Shown here in pieces: positions 1-5,281 of a DNA stretch of 5,511 bases (within the stretch, counting starts at the first letter, position 1; the number at the start of each line of letters is the position of its first letter). The notes under the pieces are model-generated. The model saw only the letters and a list, made by a program, of their open reading frames with translations. It had not been told where the DNA came from and did no database searches. The DNA comes from Bordetella sp. (GTDB taxonomy: Bacteria > Pseudomonadota > Gammaproteobacteria > Burkholderiales > Burkholderiaceae_B): assembly GCA_027450125.1 (NCBI GenBank), contig DAIDKG010000487.1:1-5511 (forward strand), given 5' to 3'. Position numbers and translations under genes: made by a program.

Positions 1-90
1 AGGAATCGGCAGGCCGGCCTGCTCGATCAGCACATTGAAGAAAACCAGCCAACCGCCATAGTCGTGCAGCAGAGTCTGCAGGTTTTGCAT
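1..90 (-). CDS. DedA/VTT-family membrane protein, N-terminal 30 residues only
   Basis: The gene starts at an ATG read leftward from position 90 and runs off the left edge, so only 30 residues are visible. They read as a short amphipathic start, then a hydrophobic stretch (WLVFFNVLIEQ) and AGLPIP. The EQ-x-GLP-[IV]-P pattern after the first helix is typical of DedA proteins, which are inner-membrane proteins linked to membrane homeostasis and lipid-carrier (undecaprenyl phosphate) recycling. A GGAG Shine-Dalgarno-like sequence precedes the ATG. The start lies 25 bp after the lldD stop on the same strand, so cotranscription with lldD is likely. Some betaproteobacterial DedA proteins carry a C-terminal rhodanese domain, but that part is outside the window. 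The family call rests on a short segment. Confidence 0.68.
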   Translation of the reverse strand, partial: MQNLQTLLHDYGGWLVFFNVLIEQAGLPIP

Positions 91-115
91 GGCCGCTCCG
101 AATAGCCGCGCCAGG

Positions 116-1279
116 CTACTCGGGATACGTGCCCGGCACCAGGATGCTCCGGTCCACGTCCGCGATATTCTTGCGGCCGCACAGCGCCATGGTCACGTCC
201 ATTTCCTTGTAGAGGATCTCCAGCGCGCGGGTCACGCCGGCCCGGCCGTACGCGCCCAGGCCGTAAAGGAAGGCACGGCCGATCATGGTGCCGCGTGCGC
301 CCAGGGCCACGGCCTTGAGCACGTCCTGGCCCGAACGCACGCCGCTGTCCAGCCACACCTCGATCTTCGAGCCGGCCGCATCCACGATCGAAGGCAGCAC
401 CTCGATGGTCGAGCGGGCGCCGTCGAGCTGGCGTCCGCCGTGATTGCTGACGATGAGCGCGTCGGCTCCGCTGTTCGCGGCCAGGCGCGCATCTTCCTCG
501 TCCAGGATGCCCTTGATGATCAGCTTGCCGCCCCAGCGTTCCTTGATCCAGGCCACGTCGTCCCAGGACAGACAGGGATCGAACTGCTCCGCGGTCCAGG
601 ACGACAGCGAGGACAGGTCGCTCACGCCCTTGGCGTGGCCCACGATATTGCCGAAAGAGCGCCGTCGGGTCCCCAGCATGCCCAGGCACCAGCGCGGCTT
701 GGTGGCCAGGTTGAGAAGATTGCGCAGCGTGGGCTTGGGCGGCGCCGACAGGCCGTTCTTGATGTCCTTGTGGCGCTGGCCCAGTATCTGCAGATCCAGC
801 GTGAGCACCAGCGCCGAGCAGTTGGCCGCCTTGGCGCGGTCGATCAGGTTCATGACGAAATCGCGGTCGCGCATCACGTAGAGCTGGAACCAGAAGGGCT
901 TGCCGGTGGCGGCGGCCACATCCTCGATCGAGCAGATGCTCATGGTCGAGAGCGTGAAGGGCACGCCGAAGCGGTTGGCGGCCTGTGCGGCCAGCATCTC
1001 GCCGTCGGCATGCTGCATGCCGGTCAGGCCCGTAGGAGCCAGCGCCACGGGCATCGCGACGTCCTGGCCTATCATCGTGGTCCGCAGCGAACGGCCGTCC
1101 ATGTCGACCGCCACGCGCTGGCGGAACTTGATCTTCTGGAAATCGCTCTCGTTGGCGCGATAGGTGCTTTCCGTCCATGCGCCGGAATCGGCGTAGTCGT
1201 AGAACATGCGCGGCACTCGCCGCTGCGCAATGATGCGCAGGTCTTCGATGGTGGTGACGGTGGAAAGGTTCTGGCTCAT
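116..1279 (-). CDS. lldD: FMN-dependent L-lactate dehydrogenase (alpha-hydroxy-acid dehydrogenase family)
   Basis: This 387-residue protein belongs to the FMN-dependent alpha-hydroxy-acid dehydrogenase TIM-barrel family, which oxidises L-lactate to pyruvate and passes electrons to the respiratory chain at the inner membrane. The expected active-site residues are all visible: Tyr29 in the YADSGA segment, Tyr134 (FQLYV), Asp162 (LTLDL), Arg169 (LGQRHKD), Lys256 (IIKGI), His280 and Arg283 (SNHGGRQLDG), and Asp311/Arg315 (DSGVRSG). The FMN-phosphate site GARGTMIGRAFLYG lies near 327-340. Residues about 175-230 match the variable loop that anchors membrane-bound members. Length is close to E. coli LldD (396). 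I chose ATG 1279 (MSQNL). ATG 1294, five codons upstream (MARTT), is also possible, because both have only weak GAGA/GAAG ribosome sites. The substrate could be another 2-hydroxy acid, since lactate is inferred from overall resemblance. It is the first visible gene of an lldD-dedA unit. Confidence 0.88.
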   Translation of the reverse strand: MSQNLSTVTTIEDLRIIAQRRVPRMFYDYADSGAWTESTYRANESDFQKIKFRQRVAVDMDGRSLRTTMIGQDVAMPVALAPTGLTGMQHADGEMLAAQAANRFGVPFTLSTMSICSIEDVAAATGKPFWFQLYVMRDRDFVMNLIDRAKAANCSALVLTLDLQILGQRHKDIKNGLSAPPKPTLRNLLNLATKPRWCLGMLGTRRRSFGNIVGHAKGVSDLSSLSSWTAEQFDPCLSWDDVAWIKERWGGKLIIKGILDEEDARLAANSGADALIVSNHGGRQLDGARSTIEVLPSIVDAAGSKIEVWLDSGVRSGQDVLKAVALGARGTMIGRAFLYGLGAYGRAGVTRALEILYKEMDVTMALCGRKNIADVDRSILVPGTYPE

Positions 1280-1329
1280 CGTTGTTCTCGCCATGGTTCT
1301 TCGTTCAGAGGCCGCCGAGAAGGCAAAAT

Positions 1330-1360
1330 ATCGGTTCGAAGTATAGAAGAGAACCCCGAT
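1330..1360. promoter_or_regulatory. Candidate lldD promoter -10 box inside an imperfect inverted repeat
   Basis: The 120-bp gap between the divergent lldD and acyP starts contains TATACT on the minus strand (complement of 1340-1345), a good -10 match about 60 bp upstream of the lldD start. No convincing -35 hexamer sits 16-18 bp upstream of it. The box is flanked by ATCGGTTC (1330-1337) and GAACCCCGAT (1351-1360), which are inverted copies apart from two extra bases and are separated by 13 bp. An operator overlapping a promoter would look like this, and lactate operons are commonly controlled by GntR- or LysR-type regulators. No regulator gene is visible here and no known LldR consensus is evident. 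This is tentative. Confidence 0.3.
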
Positions 1361-1388
1361 TTCCCGGCCTCCCGCGCGTAGGCCGTGC

Positions 1389-1394
1389 AAGGAA
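1389..1394 (+). promoter_or_regulatory. Shine-Dalgarno site that fixes the acyP start
   Basis: AAGGAA with a 5-bp spacer (CCCTC) to the ATG at 1400 supports that start over the upstream in-frame GTG at 1385. Confidence 0.75.
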
Positions 1395-1399
1395 CCCTC

Positions 1400-1684
1400 A
1401 TGCCAGACCCGCACATCGAATCCCTGCTCGTCACCATCCATGGCAAGGTACAGGGCGTGGGCTATCGCCACGCCACCGTACGCCGCGCCCACATGCTGGG
1501 CGTCACCGGCTGGGTGCAGAATCTGCCCGACGGCACCGTGGAGGCCCTGGTGCAGGGAACCCCCGACCAGGTCGACCAGATGCTGGAATGGATGCGCCGC
1601 GGCCCGCCGGCCGCGGTGGTGAACGAACTCGATACCGAGCGCCGGTATCTGGACAAGCGCTACGGCCGCTTCGAGCAGGTATAG
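1400..1684 (+). CDS. acyP: Acylphosphatase
   Basis: A 94-residue acylphosphatase, a small cytoplasmic ferredoxin-like fold enzyme that hydrolyses acyl phosphates such as acetyl phosphate or carbamoyl phosphate to carboxylate plus phosphate. The signature GKVQGVGYR occupies residues 15-23, with catalytic Arg23 in the phosphate-binding loop. The second signature GWVQNLPDGTVEALVQG occupies 37-53, with catalytic Asn41. Both numbers coincide with the classical Arg23/Asn41 of the family, and the length is typical (about 90-100). The ATG at 1400 is chosen because AAGGAA at 1389-1394 lies 5 bp upstream of it. The in-frame GTG at 1385 would add five residues and has no better ribosome site. The gene is divergent from lldD and converges on the amidase gene, with a 27-bp gap at its 3' end, so it is probably monocistronic. 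Confidence 0.95.
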   Translation: MPDPHIESLLVTIHGKVQGVGYRHATVRRAHMLGVTGWVQNLPDGTVEALVQGTPDQVDQMLEWMRRGPPAAVVNELDTERRYLDKRYGRFEQV

Positions 1685-1707
1685 CGCGCACTGCCGCGCG
1701 GTGCGCG
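1685..1707. terminator. Hairpin in the convergent acyP/amidase gap
   Basis: CGCGCAC (1685-1691) and GTGCGCG (1701-1707) are perfect inverted copies around a 9-base loop. They fill the gap between the acyP stop (1684) and the amidase stop (1712). The position fits a bidirectional terminator for two converging genes. No T-tract follows on either strand, so it is not a textbook intrinsic terminator. It may act only as an RNA 3'-end stabiliser. Confidence 0.35.
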
Positions 1708-1711
1708 TGGC

Positions 1712-3124
1712 TTACAGCGCGGGCGCCCGCCGCCAGAACTGCGTGGCCTGCTCGAAGGCGTGCGCCAGCTGCAGCACGCCCCATTCGTCGCGATAGCGGC
1801 CCACGATCTGCAGGCCCACCGGCAGGCCCTGCTCGGTAAAGCCGCAAGGCACGGAAATCGCCGGATGGCCGGTCATGGTGATGTAGTAGCTCGAACGCAT
1901 CCAGTCTATGTAATTGCGCATCGGCGTGCCGTCGATCTCGGTGGGGTATTCGGTCTGCACCGCGAACGGCGCCACCTGGCTCACCACGCCGATCATGAAT
2001 TCGTGCTTCTCCATGAACACGTGCGTGCGTTCGAACAGCGCGGCCCTTTCGCGCTCGGCGTGGATCAGCGCCGAGGCCGGCTGGCTCATGCCCAGCTCGG
2101 TGTTCCAGATCACTGTCTGCTTGATTTTGTCGCGATGATCGCGCACGGCATCGCCTTGTGAGAGCGCGAAGATCTGCGCGCGCAGCGCTTGGAACGCCGC
2201 GTCGGCGTCGCCGAAGTCCGGGCAGGCTTCTTCCACTTTGCAGCCCAGCTGCTCGAATACCGGCAGCTGCGCCTGGATGGTGCGCAGCACCTGCGGCTCC
2301 ACCGGCAAGCCGCCCCATGACAGGGCGCAGGCGATGCGCGTGCCGGCGAAGTCGCGTTCCAGCGCGCTGGCAAAGCGGAACGGATCCTGCTCGATGCTGA
2401 GCGGATCGCGCGCGTCGGGCCCGGCCAGCGCGGCCAGCATCAGCGCGGCGTCGGCCACCGTGCGCGCCATGGGACCGGCCACTGTCAGCGTGCTGTAGGG
2501 CGTGGCCGAGGGCCACTGCGGCACGCGTCCCGGCGAAGGGCGCAGGCCCACCACATTGCAGAAACCCGCCGGATTGCGCAGCGATCCGCCCATGTCGGTA
2601 CCGTCGGCCAGGGGCAGCATGCGCGCGGCCAGGGCCGCCGCCGCCCCGCCGCTGCTGCCGCCGGGCGTGCGGCTCAGATCATAGGGGTTGCGCGTGGCGC
2701 CGAAGACCGGATTGAAGGTGTGAGACCCCGCGCCGAACTCCGGCAGGTTGGTCTTGCCCAATGTGATCGCTCCGGCGGCCTGCTCGCGCGTCACCGCTAG
2801 GCTGCTGCGTTCAGGCACGAAGTCGCGATGCACCGGCGAGCCGAATGTGGTGCGCATCCCGGCCGTGAGAAAGCTGTCCTTGTGCGCTACCGGCAGACCG
2901 TGCAAGAGGCCCAGCGGCTTGCCGGCGGCCTGCGCCGCATCGGCGGCATCGGCCTGGCGCAGCGCCCCTTCGGCATCCAGCGTGACGATGGCGTTGACCG
3001 CCGGATTGCATGCCTGGATGCGGTCCAGGTGCGCCTGCACCACCTGCCGCGCGCTCAGGTTTCCGGTCTCGATCTCGGCGCGCATCTGCAGCGCCGTCAT
3101 GTCGCATATCGACTTACTATCCAT
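1712..3124 (-). CDS. Amidase (amidase-signature family hydrolase)
   Basis: A 470-residue amidase-signature (AS) enzyme, probably cytoplasmic, which would hydrolyse a carboxylic amide to acid plus ammonia. The Ser-cisSer-Lys triad is intact: Lys82 in HGLPVAHKDS, cis-Ser157 in TPGGSSGGAAAALAA, and nucleophile Ser181 in DGTDMGGSLRNPAG. The spacings (75 and 24 residues) equal those of GatA and other AS enzymes. The C-terminal block GHPAISVPCGFTEQGLPVGLQIVG (419-442) is also typical, as is the length. It is unlikely to be the GatA subunit: no gatB or gatC is adjacent and the C-terminal half differs. The natural substrate cannot be read from sequence. The ATG at 3124 has a strong ribosome site, and upstream in-frame sequence is only antisense to the neighbouring phosphoesterase. 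It is divergent from that gene across 33 bp and convergent with acyP, so it is probably transcribed alone. Confidence 0.92.
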   Translation of the reverse strand: MDSKSICDMTALQMRAEIETGNLSARQVVQAHLDRIQACNPAVNAIVTLDAEGALRQADAADAAQAAGKPLGLLHGLPVAHKDSFLTAGMRTTFGSPVHRDFVPERSSLAVTREQAAGAITLGKTNLPEFGAGSHTFNPVFGATRNPYDLSRTPGGSSGGAAAALAARMLPLADGTDMGGSLRNPAGFCNVVGLRPSPGRVPQWPSATPYSTLTVAGPMARTVADAALMLAALAGPDARDPLSIEQDPFRFASALERDFAGTRIACALSWGGLPVEPQVLRTIQAQLPVFEQLGCKVEEACPDFGDADAAFQALRAQIFALSQGDAVRDHRDKIKQTVIWNTELGMSQPASALIHAERERAALFERTHVFMEKHEFMIGVVSQVAPFAVQTEYPTEIDGTPMRNYIDWMRSSYYITMTGHPAISVPCGFTEQGLPVGLQIVGRYRDEWGVLQLAHAFEQATQFWRRAPAL

Positions 3125-3128
3125 GCTG

Positions 3129-3135
3129 CCTCCTT
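3129..3135 (-). promoter_or_regulatory. Strong Shine-Dalgarno site of the amidase gene
   Basis: On the minus strand AAGGAGG is followed after 4 bases (CAGC) by the ATG at 3124. It fixes the amidase start within a reading frame that stays open far upstream. Confidence 0.85.
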
Positions 3136-3146
3136 GTCGCCGATCC

Positions 3147-3152
3147 ACTATA
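3147..3152 (-). promoter_or_regulatory. Candidate -10 box for the amidase gene
   Basis: TATAGT on the minus strand lies 22 bp upstream of the amidase ATG, which would give a short leader just containing the ribosome site. No -35 hexamer at standard spacing is evident, because the upstream DNA is the 5' end of the divergent phosphoesterase gene. Tentative. Confidence 0.25.
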
Positions 3153-3157
3153 CGCCC

Positions 3158-3994
3158 ATGCGCCTGCAAATCCTGTCCGACCTGCATCTCGAAACCAACC
3201 CCGATTTCGCTTTCGCGCCTGCGCCGGACGTGGACGTGCTGGTCCTGGCGGGCGATATCGGCTCCTACCAGTCGGGCTCGGCGCTCGACGGCGAGGATTT
3301 CGGCCTGGAGCGCTATGCGCCGGCAGGGCGCGGGCTGCGCTGGCCCACGGTGCTGTACGTACCCGGCAATCATGAATTCGACGGCCTGGATTTCGATGAA
3401 ACCACGGTGCGCCTGCGCCAGACCTGCGAACGCCTGGGCATCGTCTGGCTGGAGAAAGAAGCCGTCGTCCTGGACGGCATCCGCTTCATCGGCACCACGC
3501 TCTGGTCGGACTTCGAGGCCTTGGCGGCGCGGCAAAAGACCGAAACGCAGCGGTTGCAGCAGCTCGAAAAAGCCTATCGCGCCGCCAACTTCTACCTCAG
3601 CAAGAACACCACCTTGCGCAACGGCCAACCCGTGCTGGCCGAAGACATGCGCCAGTTCGGCCTGGACTGCCACGCCTGGCTGCGCCAGGCCTTGTACCAG
3701 CCCTACGACGGCACGACGGTGGTGGTGACGCACTTTGCGCCCACCCTGCGCAGCGCCGATCCGCGCTACGGCCTGACGCCGGGCACGGCCGGGTTCTGCA
3801 ACGCGCTGGACGATCTGCTGCCGCAGGCCGATCTGTGGATACACGGCCATCTACACTGCCCGCACGACTACCGCGTGCCGGGACGGCGCGACGGGCGCGA
3901 GGTGTCGTGCCGCGTGGTGGCCAATCCGCTGGGCTATGCAGGCAAAGGCGAACAGGAAGGCTTTCGGCCGGACTGGGTGATCGAGCTGGCCTAG
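3158..3994 (+). CDS. Calcineurin-like metallophosphoesterase
   Basis: A 278-residue cytoplasmic-type metallophosphoesterase with all binuclear metal-site motifs in order: Asp8-x-His10 (SDLHLE), Gly32-Asp33 (LAGDIG), Gly-Asn71-His72-Glu (VPGNHEF), His192 (VVVTHFAP), and Gly230-His231-x-His233 (GHLHCPHDY). ANPLGY near 255-260 is a common C-terminal feature of this subgroup. Family members cleave phosphomono- or phosphodiesters (nucleotides, cyclic nucleotides, RNA ends), and the substrate here is not predictable. Residues about 117-165 form a Lys/Gln/Glu-rich helical insertion between the third and fourth motifs. ATG 3158 is chosen because the metal-site Asp lies eight residues in, as expected, and sequence further upstream is antisense to the amidase. 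No clear Shine-Dalgarno site precedes it. The gene is divergent from the amidase and convergent with the NTF2-like gene. Confidence 0.92.
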   Translation: MRLQILSDLHLETNPDFAFAPAPDVDVLVLAGDIGSYQSGSALDGEDFGLERYAPAGRGLRWPTVLYVPGNHEFDGLDFDETTVRLRQTCERLGIVWLEKEAVVLDGIRFIGTTLWSDFEALAARQKTETQRLQQLEKAYRAANFYLSKNTTLRNGQPVLAEDMRQFGLDCHAWLRQALYQPYDGTTVVVTHFAPTLRSADPRYGLTPGTAGFCNALDDLLPQADLWIHGHLHCPHDYRVPGRRDGREVSCRVVANPLGYAGKGEQEGFRPDWVIELA

Positions 3995-4008
3995 CGTCCC
4001 GTTGCGCC

Positions 4009-4035
4009 GAGGCGCCAGCGATATCGGCGCTTTCG
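4009..4035 (+). terminator. Possible weak terminator after the phosphoesterase gene
   Basis: GCGCC (4012-4016) and GGCGC (4026-4030) form a 5-bp stem with a 9-base loop, extendable by A-U and G-U pairs, and TTTC follows. It lies in the 43-bp gap between the converging phosphoesterase and NTF2-like stops. An alternative tight hairpin (4004-4015, GCGC arms around CGAG) competes with it. The U-tract is very short, so function is uncertain. Confidence 0.3.
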
Positions 4036-4037
4036 CG

Positions 4038-4505
4038 CTAGAGGCCCAGGTCGGACAAGCCCGGATGCGCATCCGGGCGTCGGCCCAGAGGCCAGAAGTA
4101 CTTTCGATCCGCCTCCTTGATGGGCAGGTCGTTGATGCTGGCATGGCGATGCGTCATCAGACCCTGTTCGTTGAACGCCCAATTTTCGTTGCCGTAGCTG
4201 CGATACCACTGGCCGGCGTCGTCATGCCATTCGTAGGCGAAGCGCACGGCGATGCGATGGCCGTCGAACGCCCACAGTTCCTTGATCAGGCGGTAATCCA
4301 GTTCGCGTGCGCACTTGCGCTCGAGAAAGGCCTGTGCCTGTTCGCGCCCGGCAATGAACTCGGCGCGGTTGCGCCAATGCGTATCGGGGCTGTAGGCCAG
4401 AACCACGCGGGCCGGGTCGCGGCTGTTCCATGCGTCCTCGGCCAGGCGGATTTTCTGGATGGCGCTTTCGCGGGTGAAGGGGGGAAGAGGAGGGCGGGGT
4501 TCCAT
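4038..4505 (-). CDS. NTF2-like (SnoaL fold) protein of the DUF1348 type
   Basis: A 155-residue protein that I recognise as the DUF1348 group of the nuclear-transport-factor-2-like superfamily. These are small cone-shaped alpha+beta proteins that act either as enzymes or as binding proteins; this group has no established reaction that I know of. Characteristic segments are visible: [10 protein letters not shown] (22-31), [14 protein letters not shown] (42-55), [14 protein letters not shown] (67-80), [20 protein letters not shown] (85-104), [14 protein letters not shown] (122-135) and the C-terminal [16 protein letters not shown]. Full length matches the family. There is no signal peptide or membrane segment. 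A ribosome site AGGAA (complement of 4511-4515) lies 5 bases from the ATG at 4505. It begins 11 bp after the stop of the upstream oxygenase gene, so it is probably the last gene of that operon. A role in the same process as the oxygenases is inferred only from this linkage. Confidence 0.85.
   Translation of the reverse strand: MEPRPPLPPFTRESAIQKIRLAEDAWNSRDPARVVLAYSPDTHWRNRAEFIAGREQAQAFLERKCARELDYRLIKELWAFDGHRIAVRFAYEWHDDAGQWYRSYGNENWAFNEQGLMTHRHASINDLPIKEADRKYFWPLGRRPDAHPGLSDLGL
4059..4078. repeat. Perfect 20-bp palindrome in the 3' end of the NTF2-like gene
   Basis: The DNA reads identically on both strands over 20 bp (arm GCCCGGATGC). As RNA it gives an 8-bp stem closed by a GCGC tetraloop. 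It lies 19 bp before the end of the NTF2-like coding region and about 65 bp beyond the phosphoesterase stop, in a convergent arrangement. It encodes part of the family-conserved PDAHPG segment. It may serve as a 3'-end hairpin or attenuate read-through from either side. There is no T-tract beside it. Confidence 0.5.
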
Positions 4506-4516
4506 GATGGTTCCTG

Positions 4517-5269
4517 TCAGAGGCGGATATCGTCCGACAGTTTCTCTCTTGCATCATGGAATGACAACGCCATGCCCAGGCGTTGTCCGCGCCGCACGAG
4601 GCTGATGCCGTGACGGGTGCTGACCCGATAGGGGCCATTGGTGCCCTTGAACGGACGCGCGGCAGTGGCAATGACGGCGGCATCGCCAAAACCGAGCGGC
4701 ACCACAATGGCACGCGACTGCATGCGCGGACGCTGCTCGGTCATCACGCACTCTCCCCCCGTGAAATCCGTACCCGGCTCGGACAGCAGCGCGATGACCT
4801 GCATGGGAAATGTCCACTGGTCCTCGCCGTGCCGCTGCAAGGGCATGGCGTCCCCGGCGCCAAGGTGATTCATGCAGGACCGCGCGTGAGCCGGGCCCGC
4901 ATCGCAAGTAAGCCGGACAAAGTCATCCGGCCTGGCCGGATAGCGGCCGTCCAGACCCAGGGTTTCGCGCCATCGATTCGCGACTCCGGCCAGACGGCGG
5001 TATAGGGCGGCGAGCAGAATCTGCAGCACGTCCGGCAAGCCGGCATCGAAATACAGGCACTCGCCTCGACCCTTGGCGCTGGTGGGGAATGCTACGCGAT
5101 TGCCGGCATGCATCTGCCGGGCGCAATGCACCAGGCCACGCACCAGATCAGCCTCCAGCAGGCCGGGCAGCATGGCGTAGCCCTGCGCATCCAATTGCAA
5201 GGAAATGCCTGTCCAGTCCAGTCCGCCGACCCGCGCGGCGGGCGACGTGATGGGGAACGTTTCCCTCAT
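4517..5269 (-). CDS. 2OG-Fe(II) oxygenase family protein (Oxygenase-NA/COG3826 type), complete copy with unusual metal site
   Basis: A 250-residue member of a bacterial 2-oxoglutarate/Fe(II) oxygenase family that I place with Oxygenase-NA (PF09859/COG3826), predicted elsewhere to act on damaged DNA bases. Family-like segments are GRGECLYF (67-74), [14 protein letters not shown] (93-106), [20 protein letters not shown] (154-173), [20 protein letters not shown] (177-196), STRHG (217-221) and LSFHDA (235-240). Distal iron ligand His220 and 2OG-binding Arg230 appear present. From memory, the family reads LHQD about ten residues before FP. Here the aligned residues are Leu144-Gln145-Arg146-His147, so the usual HxD pair is absent; an offset His147-Gly-Glu149 might replace it. 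A 10-residue tail follows HDA. The ATG at 5269 starts 9 bp after the stop of an upstream paralogue, and its GAGG ribosome site overlaps that stop, suggesting translational coupling. It may be a divergent enzyme or a pseudoenzyme. Confidence 0.82.
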   Translation of the reverse strand: MRETFPITSPAARVGGLDWTGISLQLDAQGYAMLPGLLEADLVRGLVHCARQMHAGNRVAFPTSAKGRGECLYFDAGLPDVLQILLAALYRRLAGVANRWRETLGLDGRYPARPDDFVRLTCDAGPAHARSCMNHLGAGDAMPLQRHGEDQWTFPMQVIALLSEPGTDFTGGECVMTEQRPRMQSRAIVVPLGFGDAAVIATAARPFKGTNGPYRVSTRHGISLVRRGQRLGMALSFHDAREKLSDDIRL

Positions 5270-5276
5270 CGCCGAA

Positions 5277-5281
5277 CCTCA
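5277..5281 (-). promoter_or_regulatory. Ribosome site overlapping the upstream stop codon (translational coupling)
   Basis: On the minus strand TGAGG joins the TGA stop of the upstream oxygenase (5281-5279) to a GAGG Shine-Dalgarno core, 7 bases before the ATG at 5269. Ribosomes terminating on the first gene can thus feed the second. Confidence 0.6.

Noticed and set aside
1006..1022. CGGCATG/CATGCCG inverted repeat with a 3-base loop in lldD
   Set aside because: It encodes the conserved GMQHADGE segment in mid-gene, and no regulatory reason is apparent.
89..1381. 430-residue open frame on the plus strand opposite lldD
   Set aside because: It is Arg/Ala/Gly/His-rich, has no recognisable motif, and lies opposite a gene with a complete catalytic residue set. 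Long antisense frames are expected at this GC content.
1385..1399. GTG start five codons upstream of the chosen acyP start
   Set aside because: AAGGAA is correctly spaced for ATG 1400, and the conserved acylphosphatase core does not need the extra residues.
1597..1616. Perfect 8-bp stem with a 4-base loop (CCGCGGCC/GGCCGCGG) inside acyP
   Set aside because: It falls on GC-only codons for the RRGPPAA segment, which is common in this family, and lies well before the gene end. The composition explains it adequately.
2828..3157. Open frame on the plus strand extending the phosphoesterase upstream
   Set aside because: It is antisense to the amidase N-terminal region, and the family's metal motif begins eight residues after ATG 3158.
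3125..3850. Continuous open frame on the minus strand extending the amidase to 712 residues
   Set aside because: The extension is antisense to the well-supported metallophosphoesterase, has no amidase-like content, and the true start at 3124 has a strong ribosome site.
4002..4613. 203-residue plus-strand frame opposite the NTF2-like gene
   Set aside because: It has no family resemblance and overlaps the recognised NTF2-like coding region on the other strand.
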